Source: Patagioenas fasciata (lineage: Eukaryota; Chordata; Aves; Columbiformes; Columbidae). Taken from it: DNA of 64,000 nt. The position numbers and the translations under genes are program-made. The stretch lies in the NCBI RefSeq assembly GCF_037038585.1, contig NC_092523.1:44543001-44607000 (forward strand), written 5' to 3'. Position 1 is the stretch's first letter. The number at the start of each line of letters is the position of its first letter. This document shows positions 47,001-52,700 of this stretch, one piece after another. Below the pieces are notes generated by a model. It was not told the origin of the DNA. It did no database searches and saw nothing but the letters and a program-made list of their open reading frames with translations.

Positions 47001-49716
47001 AAATTAATGATTTACCACAATATGAGAAATCATTACATCAAACAATACTTGGTATCATAAAGTTGAATTCAATAATTTAAGAACCTTAAGCTTATCAGTT
47101 TCCACACCTGTACTTACGAATTCGTTTTTTAAAATATTTTTTTTCAAGTATGTGTATCAAGACAAAAACATGGGGCTACATTCCACAATAACCGCTCATA
47201 TTTCTTAATGTTGATAAAGACATAGGTTATTTTAATAATTACTCTGGCATTGTACAATTGTGAAGTTCTCAATACCTCTGTGCCAATATATCTTTAAATG
47301 AAGTATTAACTGTAGATTTATTTAAGAAACCACATATTTTTTAAGATCACCAAGAACAACAAGGCATCCTCAATTATTTTTTAAATTAAATTGAAAAGAA
47401 TATTAAAAAAGTAAATGTTCTCCGGGTAAATACTTCACAAAATCATTAAATCTTTTCCAACACCAACCACCCCATTGATTCGATTATTGCAAACAAAACT
47501 TGCTATGGGTGTCATACACCAGGTTGGTGACTACAGAAAGATGTACTTCCCTGAAACTTCTGTGTGATTGTTTTTGTTGTTTTTTTGGTTGGTTGGGTTT
47601 TTTTGGTTTTTAGTTTTCCAGAAATTCAGTGATCATTTTCACAGTTATAAAGGTTTTGCTGAAACTCTAAAAAAATTTACTACCAACTTATCTAGAGAGC
47701 AACTCTATGACTGTAATTAATTGCCACCTACCACTGTGTTTCTAGAGGTACTTGGTATTTTCGTGTTAAAATGTAAAATCTTCGGAATGAAAGGTATGAA
47801 AATCTATAGATGACTTGAAGAACAAAGCCGGTTTTACATGTTCTTCACCCTTACAGTATAAACTTAAATCCTGTCTTGAAGTAATCTTCTCAGAAGAAAT
47901 TCTGACAAGCATACTTGACTGGCATACGCTATGCCTAAAGTGTTCAGTAACTTTGACATTTTTCACAAAAATAAACCTTTGCAGTATTGCAATTACTGTC
48001 TAAATTGAACTGGGACCTTTTTATCGCCTATCTTCTCCTACAGAAATGCCTACGAGCTTATTCACCTGAAGCAGACTACACGCTATAAGTATGCTCACAA
48101 CTGAACTTGTGTTTGTATATACGATGCTTTTCCCATTGTTTAAATGCAACATTTGCATTTTTAAAAGCATCCCGGACAAACATTATTCCTCTTCTAGTAA
48201 ACAGTACTTAATGTAGAACTGGTCTCATTTAATATTTTTACCATTGTTTTGATATAACATTTTAATCAGATTTGATTAATTGTTTTTTCAGAATAACAAA
48301 TTGCTATAGTTTCTTATCAGGACAAATCCTCTCCTTCAGCATTGCAAGAGCTGTAAATATCAAATGAAGGATCTAAACATTTTATTTCAGATGCTTTTTG
48401 CTGTTTTTTATTTAGAGGAAGCACAAACACCACAAAGAGTTCTAGGGACTCTCTGGATCAGTTTCACAGTAAATGTCTCCAAACCCAAGCTTCTCCAAAC
48501 ACAGAGGATAGATCTTTATGACAAGAAGAACCCCTGTTAAGTATAATAACTTAGAAACTCTCACCAGTTCAACCTCTCCATCTTTCCCAGGACAGTTAGA
48601 AGAGAAAACACTACTGAGATGCTGCCACCAGGTGCGTGGGGATACTGGAATATGTCCCTCAAGTCAGGCCAGTACTTGGTTGTCACTGCATATTTCTTCC
48701 TGCTACTGAATATGCTCTAAATTTTAAAGCCGATACCTCTAAGAACTGTAAAATACAGCATCAAGAAGAAGAAAAATCCCTTACATGGTCCTAAATCTAT
48801 AGTTTTGAAATTCTGATCCAACTTATAATGCTCAGCTCACATGCACCTTTAGTCAGCAGATCGCAAAGTCTAGTCTTCTAGCACTAAATATCTCAGCTGT
48901 TGTTTTACACATGGCAAATCAGACAGTCAGAAAGACAAGGTGAAATGCAGGAGTCAGGAAAAAAAAAACCTTTACCTCCTGCCCCGTTTCCCCAAAAATA
49001 AGCTCTAACATGTTTTTTTAGGATTTCTGAGGATGATTGAAACCTAAGACCTACTCCAAAAATAAGCCCTAGTTATAGTTCATAAAAAAGTCAACTTAAA
49101 TAGTGTCCAGGCAGCTATACATATAGAAAAGTAAGCATCTTTTGGAGCAAAAATTGTATAAGACCCTGTCTTATTTTCAGGAAAACAGGGTAGGTCTTAC
49201 CAGGGACCTTTGCTGGAGAGACCACACTGGCTCTCCATGCTAAAGTTCAGGAACATTTCCTCCCCTCTAATTACCAATTACAAAGAAAATTAAGGAAGCA
49301 TAATACGAAAATGCTGCCAAATACTACACCTCTACATTGCCAACTTGGATCCTAACAAACTAAGGCAACACACCTTCCTTACTGAGTTTTCACAAACATC
49401 AGATCTAGTACGTGGCAGATAAAACCCTGACATTATTACGATTCAAGGAAAAATCAGTCTTTTTGAAATCCATTGAGTGCTGCTTCAGATAAAAAACTGA
49501 CAATACGTAATAGCACAGATGTTCAGCTATTAACGTCAAAACCGCTGGCAATTGCACCTCCCCTCGCATCCGTTCCAGCCTTACCTGGTAGATATCAGAA
49601 AGGCTGCTGCTTCCTGAATCACTTGTGATGCTACATCCTGAGTGACTGGATGAAACGTGGGTCACCTGTGGGTGGAGACTGTCAGCAAGGTGCAGCTTTG
49701 TGAAATCTGCAGGAAG
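4104..49716 (-). CDS. RAPGEF2: Rap guanine nucleotide exchange factor 2 (PDZ-GEF1), 23 coding exons, 5' end outside window
   Basis: Multidomain exchange factor that loads GTP onto Rap1/Rap2 at membranes and cell junctions, acting in adhesion, neuronal and ERK signalling (family knowledge). Join order on the minus strand: 49716-49585, 40196-40019, 38247-38111, 37478-37320, 35444-35292, 34903-34739, 31764-31657, 31568-31365, 31263-31155, 28894-28648, 24139-23982, 19430-19190, 18948-18565, 17552-17341, 17253-17130, 16517-16494, 15463-15240, 14383-14195, 13100-12948, 10446-10221, 8688-8129, 5672-5367, 4129-4104. Every junction is GT-AG with matching phase, giving 1472 codons plus TAA. Rough positions (first visible residue = 1): cNBD 105-230, REM 245-365, PDZ 375-450, RA 585-675, RasGEF 693-910, disordered tail to 1472. 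The C-terminus EDEQVSAV matches RAPGEF2 as I recall it, which argues against the paralogue RAPGEF6. The first coding exon or exons lie beyond 64000. Confidence 0.96.
4130..8128 (-). other. RAPGEF2: Introns V22-V23 (4130-5366) and V21-V22 (5673-8128)
   Basis: Unique AT-rich intron sequence flanking V22. No repeat family, RNA gene or extra exon is recognised. Confidence 0.85.
5367..5672 (-). CDS. RAPGEF2: RAPGEF2 exon V22: PPxY-containing tail exon
   Basis: 306 nt. Encodes [52 protein letters not shown] and later [14 protein letters not shown], ending FSTEED. PPGY and PPDY are two PPxY motifs; the mammalian protein is reported to bind NEDD4-family ligases through such motifs. Acceptor CTGCAG|CA, donor GATG|GTAAAT. 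Retaining the downstream intron would add only GKFLTIRF before a stop and so lose the C-terminal PDZ ligand. Confidence 0.96.
8129..8688 (-). CDS. RAPGEF2: RAPGEF2 exon V21: large disordered tail exon with a degron
   Basis: 560 nt, the longest coding exon. Starts [20 protein letters not shown] and [20 protein letters not shown], then [20 protein letters not shown], and ends STKGLI. DSGRGS (8553-8570) fits the DSGxxS beta-TrCP phosphodegron; RAPGEF2 is known to be degraded through SCF-beta-TrCP. The segment [20 protein letters not shown] is identical to what I recall in mammals, while the rest varies. Acceptor ATCTAG|C, donor ATTG|GTAAGT. The opposite strand is open for 161 codons here, but only as a shadow. 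Confidence 0.96.
8799..8850 (+). mobile_element. CR1 LINE 3'-end fragment
   Basis: The + strand carries the conserved CR1 3' block GAGTTGGACTAGATGACCTT followed by CCCCTTCCAACCCAAAG, without a clear octamer tail. A very short, old remnant, antisense to RAPGEF2, about 110 nt upstream of the V21 acceptor. Confidence 0.7.
10221..10446 (-). CDS. RAPGEF2: RAPGEF2 exon V20: serine-rich tail segment
   Basis: 226 nt. Encodes [20 protein letters not shown], then [40 protein letters not shown] and [24 protein letters not shown] is a basophilic kinase-type site. Acceptor TTACAG|GC, donor GG|GTAGGA (moderately weak). Confidence 0.95.
12948..13100 (-). CDS. RAPGEF2: RAPGEF2 exon V19: serine-rich tail segment
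   Basis: 153 nt. Encodes [20 protein letters not shown], then [20 protein letters not shown] and [10 protein letters not shown]. Many S-P and T-P pairs make proline-directed phosphorylation likely. Acceptor TTAAAG|GC, donor AAAG|GTATTA. Confidence 0.95.
14195..14383 (-). CDS. RAPGEF2: RAPGEF2 exon V18: tail segment with a short polyglutamine run
   Basis: 189 nt. Encodes [20 protein letters not shown], then [19 protein letters not shown] and [20 protein letters not shown], ending LPPFG. The run of six Gln (five CAG and one CAA, 14283-14300) replaces the mixed Q/P stretch I recall in mammals. The remaining residues are well conserved. Acceptor GCAAAG|TG, donor G|GTAAGT. Confidence 0.95.
14283..14300 (-). 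repeat. RAPGEF2: Coding CAG/CAA repeat (Gln6)
   Basis: Five CAG codons followed by one CAA in exon V18 on the minus strand. Pure enough to be length-variable. Confidence 0.95.
15240..15463 (-). CDS. RAPGEF2: RAPGEF2 exon V17: basic tail segment
   Basis: 224 nt. Encodes [20 protein letters not shown], then [40 protein letters not shown] and [20 protein letters not shown] is a basophilic kinase consensus (PKA/AKT type), and the [12 protein letters not shown] stretch looks helical. Acceptor CTTCAG|G, donor C|GTGAGC. Confidence 0.96.
16494..16517 (-). CDS. RAPGEF2: RAPGEF2 exon V16: 24-nt microexon
   Basis: 24 nt, with both junctions in phase 2. With its neighbours it spells RKKKWRSLG. Acceptor CTTGCAG|GAAG, donor GG|GTAAGT (strong), with a pyrimidine-rich stretch and TGC just before the acceptor. 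The codons match the family sequence at the correct place between the catalytic domain and the tail, so this is a real exon. It is far too short to appear as an open reading frame. Leaving it out keeps the frame (R-SLSQ junction) and removes a basic patch with possible kinase sites (WRS, SLGS). Confidence 0.92.
17130..17253 (-). CDS. RAPGEF2: RAPGEF2 exon V15: end of the RasGEF domain
   Basis: 124 nt. Encodes [20 protein letters not shown], then [20 protein letters not shown] and T, the last helices of the CDC25-homology domain (the V-N-F-E-K-x-R-x-I family pattern). Acceptor TTGTAG|GA, donor AG|GTAAGT. Confidence 0.95.
17341..17552 (-). CDS. RAPGEF2: RAPGEF2 exon V14: RasGEF domain, middle
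   Basis: 212 nt. Encodes [60 protein letters not shown] and [10 protein letters not shown]. It holds the PxxPxxxxFL.DL...E-type core of the catalytic fold, including the helical hairpin region. Acceptor TTCAAG|T, donor GAAG|GTAAAA. Only 87 nt of intron separate it from V15. Confidence 0.96.
18565..18948 (-). CDS. RAPGEF2: RAPGEF2 exon V13: start of the catalytic RasGEF domain
   Basis: 384 nt. Begins [20 protein letters not shown] and continues into the CDC25-homology domain with [40 protein letters not shown] and [17 protein letters not shown]. These are the helices that in SOS-type domains contact the switch regions of the GTPase. One residue stands out: NLKMFEEV, where I recall NLKRFEEV in human. 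Acceptor TTACAG|G, donor AG|GTATTA. Confidence 0.96.
19190..19430 (-). CDS. RAPGEF2: RAPGEF2 exon V12: Ras-association domain
   Basis: 241 nt. Encodes [20 protein letters not shown], then [20 protein letters not shown], then a beta-grasp ubiquitin-like core ending [10 protein letters not shown]. In this family the RA domain binds GTP-loaded Rap1 (and, in reports, M-Ras), giving positive feedback and membrane recruitment. Acceptor TTCCAG|AC, donor AG|GTGAGA. Confidence 0.96.
20623..20747. repeat. A/C-rich low-complexity tract
   Basis: Poly(A) runs mixed with CAAA, CCAA and ACAACA units. In the RAPGEF2 transcript it is U/G-rich. Located within intron V11-V12. Confidence 0.9.
23982..24139 (-). 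CDS. RAPGEF2: RAPGEF2 exon V11: linker to the RA domain
   Basis: 158 nt. Encodes [20 protein letters not shown], then [20 protein letters not shown] and [12 protein letters not shown]. Ser/Pro-rich and probably flexible. Acceptor ACGCAG|T, donor CCAG|GTAAGG. Both flanking introns are about 4.5 kb. Confidence 0.95.
28648..28894 (-). CDS. RAPGEF2: RAPGEF2 exon V10: basic linker after PDZ
   Basis: 247 nt, leaves two bases of an Asn codon. Encodes [20 protein letters not shown], then [20 protein letters not shown], a very basic stretch ([20 protein letters not shown]) and ISILPQKPY. Acceptor CTGCAG|TT, donor AA|GTGAGT. No known fold; conserved in the family. Confidence 0.95.
29266..29330. repeat. 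A/C-rich low-complexity tract
   Basis: AAAA, CCAACC and (ACA)n units within intron V9-V10. Confidence 0.85.
29770..29870. repeat. AT-rich low-complexity block
   Basis: Nearly pure A/T (TATTATATTATTTATTATAA and similar) within intron V9-V10. Confidence 0.8.
31155..31263 (-). CDS. RAPGEF2: RAPGEF2 exon V9: end of the PDZ domain
   Basis: 109 nt, starts in phase 0 and leaves one base of a Val codon. Encodes [20 protein letters not shown] and [16 protein letters not shown], the C-terminal half of the PDZ fold with the ligand-groove alpha-helix. Acceptor TTTTAG|ATA, donor G|GTAAGT. A 101-nt intron separates it from V8. Confidence 0.96.
31365..31568 (-). CDS. RAPGEF2: RAPGEF2 exon V8: start of the PDZ domain
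   Basis: 204 nt, 68 codons, phase 0/0. Encodes [20 protein letters not shown], a linker, and the first half of the PDZ domain ([20 protein letters not shown], ending EAGLKRGDQ). The GFGI carboxylate-binding loop is intact. At the position where I recall the human protein having SVDSGSK, this one reads SVDFGSK. Acceptor TTGTAG|AAA, donor CAG|GTATGT. Confidence 0.96.
31657..31764 (-). CDS. RAPGEF2: RAPGEF2 exon V7: REM domain, second half
   Basis: 108 nt, 36 codons, phase 0/0. Encodes [20 protein letters not shown] and [16 protein letters not shown]. Acceptor TTTCAG|GTT, donor GAG|GTAAGA. Only 88 nt of intron separate it from the next exon. Confidence 0.96.
34739..34903 (-). CDS. RAPGEF2: RAPGEF2 exon V6: REM (RasGEF N-terminal) domain
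   Basis: 165 nt, 55 codons, phase 0/0. Encodes [20 protein letters not shown], then [20 protein letters not shown] and [15 protein letters not shown]. The [12 protein letters not shown] pattern is diagnostic of the REM module that stabilises the catalytic domain of Ras-family exchange factors. Acceptor AATAG|GGA. The donor AAG|GTTAAA is weak (T at +3, A at +5). Confidence 0.96.
35292..35444 (-). CDS. RAPGEF2: RAPGEF2 exon V5: end of the cNBD and link to REM
   Basis: 153 nt, 51 codons, phase 0/0. Encodes [20 protein letters not shown], a charged linker ([20 protein letters not shown]) and [11 protein letters not shown]. Acceptor TTCCAG|TTT, donor AAG|GTAAAA. Confidence 0.96.
36543..36753 (-). 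mobile_element. CR1 LINE 3' fragment, 5'-truncated
   Basis: On the + strand it starts ATCATAGAACCATAGAATGG and continues GGTTGGAAGGGACC, TGCCATGGGCAGGGACACC and GGCAGCCTGTTCCAATGCCT. This is the reverse complement of an avian CR1 3' end, so the element is in the same orientation as RAPGEF2. About 210 bp, the best-preserved tail in the window, inside intron V4-V5. Confidence 0.92.
37320..37478 (-). CDS. RAPGEF2: RAPGEF2 exon V4: core of the cNBD
   Basis: 159 nt, 53 codons, phase 0/0. Encodes [20 protein letters not shown], then [19 protein letters not shown] and VDDCQ. The usual phosphate-binding cassette of cAMP sensors (FGE...PRAAT type) is absent: the matching stretch reads [14 protein letters not shown]. 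This is also the case in the mammalian protein and is why direct cAMP binding by this domain is disputed. The donor CAG|GTAGTG is weak at +4 to +6. Confidence 0.96.
37903..38030. repeat. T/G-rich compound simple repeat (A/C-rich in the transcript)
   Basis: On the + strand: T runs, (GGTT)n at about 37949-37968, (TG)n at about 37969-37986, then (TTTTG)n. In the RAPGEF2 pre-mRNA it reads as AC/CA/CCAA-rich and lies 80 nt after the weak V3 donor. Confidence 0.9.
38111..38247 (-). CDS. RAPGEF2: RAPGEF2 exon V3: start of the cNBD
   Basis: 137 nt. Encodes [20 protein letters not shown], then [20 protein letters not shown], then LNDGEE: the first helix and beta-roll strands of a cAMP-binding-protein fold. 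Acceptor CCTTCAG|AA. The donor is GAG|GTCAGT, with C at +3, so it is a weak 5' splice site. The exon is not a multiple of three, and skipping it would shift the frame. Confidence 0.96.
38966..39400 (-). mobile_element. CR1 LINE 3' fragment with an A-rich interruption
   Basis: The + strand has GAGGTTGGAAGGGACCTCTG, TCAAGCAGGGCCACCTACAG, then CR1-like text up to CTCCAGTCCCTTAACCATC. An A-rich run (39161-39177) interrupts the homology, either expanded or inserted. Minus orientation, more diverged than the 36.5-kb copy, in intron V2-V3. Confidence 0.85.
40019..40196 (-). CDS. RAPGEF2: RAPGEF2 exon V2: acidic linker before the cNBD
   Basis: 178 nt, enters in phase 0 and leaves after one base of a Glu codon. 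It encodes [16 protein letters not shown], then an acidic run ([12 protein letters not shown]), then [21 protein letters not shown], the helix that leads into the cyclic-nucleotide-binding-like domain. Acceptor TTTAG|GCT, donor G|GTAAGT (strong). Confidence 0.96.
40526..40571. repeat. TA / CATA microsatellite
   Basis: Alternating ATATATACACATACATACA followed by (TA)n near the 3' side of intron V1-V2. Confidence 0.9.
41606..41675. repeat. T/G-rich low-complexity tract
   Basis: TTTGG, GGTTTGG and TGTTTG units on the + strand within intron V1-V2; A/C-rich in the transcript. Confidence 0.75.
46711..46745. repeat. (CAAA)n simple repeat
   Basis: Poly(A), four CAAA units, poly(A) on the + strand; intron V1-V2. 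Confidence 0.85.
47568..47625. repeat. T/G-rich low-complexity tract
   Basis: T runs with GGTTGGTTGGG and TTTTGG units; intron V1-V2. Confidence 0.8.
48972..49199. mobile_element. MITE-like element with degenerate terminal inverted repeats
   Basis: Left end 48976-49002 and right end 49196-49170 (reverse complement) match at 20 of 27 positions; five of the seven differences are transitions. Both ends finish in AAAATAAG on the inner side, and both outer flanks carry TTA (48972-48974 and 49197-49199), a possible target duplication. An internal copy of CCAAAAATAAGC lies near 49058. No coding capacity. The family is not named with certainty; TTA/TA targets fit PIF/Harbinger- or mariner-type non-autonomous elements. 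Confidence 0.55.
49585..49716 (-). CDS. RAPGEF2: RAPGEF2 exon V1: N-terminal serine-rich segment
   Basis: 132 nt, 44 codons, phase 0 at both ends. It begins [17 protein letters not shown] and ends SSSLSDIYQ. The acceptor reads TATAG|CTT and the donor CAG|GTAAGG. From family knowledge, this exon follows either the short N-terminus of the classical isoform or a longer N-terminal extension, so its acceptor is a shared splice point for alternative 5' ends. Neither upstream exon was found to the right of it in this window. Confidence 0.95.
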
Positions 49717-52700
49717 CTATAGGTGGAGCAGAAAAGGCATCATTACAATTTGAGGTAGATACACAGCAAAATGAACTAAAAATCATTTATGTCACACTTT
49801 ACTCTCTGCCAGTACCAAGTGTATTAAGAAAACTATCGGGGTTTGAGAATGAAGCATAAAAGTTTGAGTTCTGCAGTTTTTTAAATTAATGCAGAGGTTG
49901 GCAAAATACCACCAAATAGCTGCAAACACAAGATATGTTAAAAAAAATCTATATATCTTAGGACAAATACCAGTGAAGCAACAACCCTTATGCCAAAACT
50001 CTTCAATATCTTGTTACGGCATTTGGATAGAATTAAAGCACATATGAATATTGTGCTAGTTTCAATATAAACGGCTTCCTGTAGGACAGGGATTAACAGC
50101 GAGTAAAGTCACATAATTAAACAAACAAAACCACACACACAAGCACTGCTCTGGATTTAGCTAACTTTTGCTTCTCAAGTTGGCAAAATACATTAGAGAT
50201 AAGCAAAATCCAAGCCACTGAGCTATCTGTTACACTTTGAGCCAAATAATAGGATGGCAAATAGGAAATGTGGGAAAACCAACATAACTGCAAAGAGTTG
50301 CAATCCTGAAACGAGTTTGCTCACACATGGTACTCAAGAATGAATCAAGACAGTATATTTGATTATTTAACAAACAATCGCCATGATTTGTGATTTACTA
50401 TTGCTTTATGCACACAGCTTCTGTGAAAATCTTTAAGAACTGTAAAAATTGCCAGACTGCAGAAAGTGAACTTCAAGAAAGAAAAATATTTGCTGTCTAA
50501 AGAAATATTTAAATGCTATTTCAGGGGCAAATTACTCCTTCCCGAAGAAACTTGCATCCCACCACTAGTTAATGAAATTATGTCAATGTATCAATTTTGG
50601 TACGCAATAAATGCTTCAAGAATTTAAAAAAAACTTTGCTCATTGATTTCTTTTGTTTTAATGCACACAAAAGTTATGAAAAAAAAAATCCGCAAGTCAA
50701 GAGAGAATATGACTGAGAAAATTATTAGCTCTATACAGTTAAAGGTACTGAATGGTTTTACTGCTGTTTGCCTAGTATTATTCTGTTTATGGAACATGCC
50801 CTGAAAGAACCTTGCCTTTAGGACTTGTGGTGAAAGCACAGTCGAATGCAAACCTTAGTCTTACTTAGGCTGACTGGCATTTCCTAATACACCTGGAAAG
50901 GTTTCTTCCTTGGCATAGCATGACTGCATCAGTGATAGGAAAAATGGATATTTTAAAAAAAACCCAATTTTTTCTTAATATTTTACCTGAAGGAAGGGAT
51001 AAAAACAACCAGACATTAATAATCTAAAAAACTTCAGTAAGCCCAGAGCTAGAGATGATCTTCACATACCAATCAACAAAGAAAGGCCAATTAACAAAAG
51101 CAATACTCTAATACATACAGCCATGGATGCTGCCTCCAGAAAAATCTAATTATGTTCACTACTGTTGATGATATACCAGAAGGAGAAAATACAGTATGAA
51201 GTGGTGCATTAGTTATAGTATCTGTTGTCTCTGCTACTTCCCTTTTCAATCTGTAAATTCGAATTCACATGAAATTGAACAGTATTTACTGATTTTCAGG
51301 CCATTATATCCATTTTTATCATGATTCAAGCTATTCTACAAATAAGTACACATTTCATAGTTAGAATGTATAGTAAATGAATCATCGCAGGTTTTGCAAT
51401 GTGTTGATGAATACTCCTAAAAGTACAATCTCTTCGAATTGAAGTAATTCAGGTTTATTTCTAAATAGAATTCACATATATTATTCTGACATACAGATAC
51501 AAATCATCTAAGATTTGCACATTTAATAACTCATAAATATACAATATTTTGAGAACTTTATATCTTATGAAGTAATAACTATTTCAATCACAAATACGTA
51601 TTAGCTCCATAGGGAGGTGCATCTCAACAATCTTGAGCCCAGCCAAACAAGTTCGATTTTTCATGGTGTCCTTCAAATATACCCATGTCATTAACAGCTG
51701 CATTTATTTTTTATCAATGCAATAACAATTCCTAAGAACCTTACATTAAAGCCAATCCAGTTAGTATGTTAAAAAAATGAAGTCAAACTTTAATATAATG
51801 ACTGCATTTAGTGTTTCATGTGAACAGCAAGGATTTATGTTTTGTTACTACACAGGCAATCAGGGGATTCCACTATAACTGATGAAACATATCGCAAATA
51901 AAAGCAAGCCTTCTGAATTGTTTTGACTGTAGACAATCAGCTGGATGTTTGGTGATTACTGGTTTCATAATAACTCCTCAAGTCAAAGCCATGCTGCAAG
52001 AGCTGGACTTGCCAAGCGGTGACAGCAGAAGATGAGAAGCAGGCATTTTACTTATGGCAACCTAACTAGTCACTTTGATCCTAATCAAATAGGACTATTC
52101 ACAAGCAGAAAGCACATGCTCACATCTTTGCAGGATACTACATCTCTGTGCTACATGCCCGAAAGCAGCATCCGCTTTGACTGCCCTGCCCCCAAAGAAG
52201 TTAAGGTGAGAAATTGTGTGAGGAAAAACATCCAAAAATTAAATAGGCTGAAACATTTAAATTGTGAGCTCAATGAAAAGTATGTGTGAGAAATACATGC
52301 ATTTCTATCTTAATCACATATTGCTACTTTAAATATTTGACATACAGATTTGCACCCAACAGGGAAATAAGTGAAGAACTGATGACAACGAAAAACTGCA
52401 TGTGCCTGACCCTTCTACATAGATTCTACACTTGTCACTCCTGGAGCACAATGTTTAATAAATGGTTTTGGTAAGCAGAGCAAGCATAAAATGCAATGTT
52501 CAACCACCTCAGTAGTGCCAGCAACCAGCACCAAGTTGTCTGGCGCAAAACAGGGTATTTACACCTAATTAGTTGCCGTGAACACGATTCGAGAACATCA
52601 TCATGAAACTGTGCTATTATCTCAGCTGAAAACACAGCTAGGAATATCAGTTCTGCTTTTGGGATATCTAGGACAGTTTGCTTCACTACAACAGGTATAT

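Larger units (their letters stand above)
40197..49584 (-). other. RAPGEF2: 9.4-kb intron V1-V2
   Basis: The largest complete intron in the window. It contains a TA/CATA microsatellite (40526-40571), T/G-rich tracts (41606-41675, 47568-47625), an A/C tract (46711-46745), a GC-richer patch near 45.65-45.80 kb and a MITE-like element at 48.98-49.20 kb. No RAPGEF2 residues are missing between V1 and V2, so any exon here would be alternative. Confidence 0.8.

Noticed and set aside
47455..47485. Possible additional CR1 tail (TTTTCCAACACCAACCACCC)
   Set aside because: Only about 15 bases resemble the CR1 block and the order of neighbouring blocks is absent.
4104..49716. Assignment to the paralogue RAPGEF6
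   Set aside because: The tail residues, the DSGRGS exon, the PPxY exon and the EDEQVSAV terminus all follow RAPGEF2 as I remember it.
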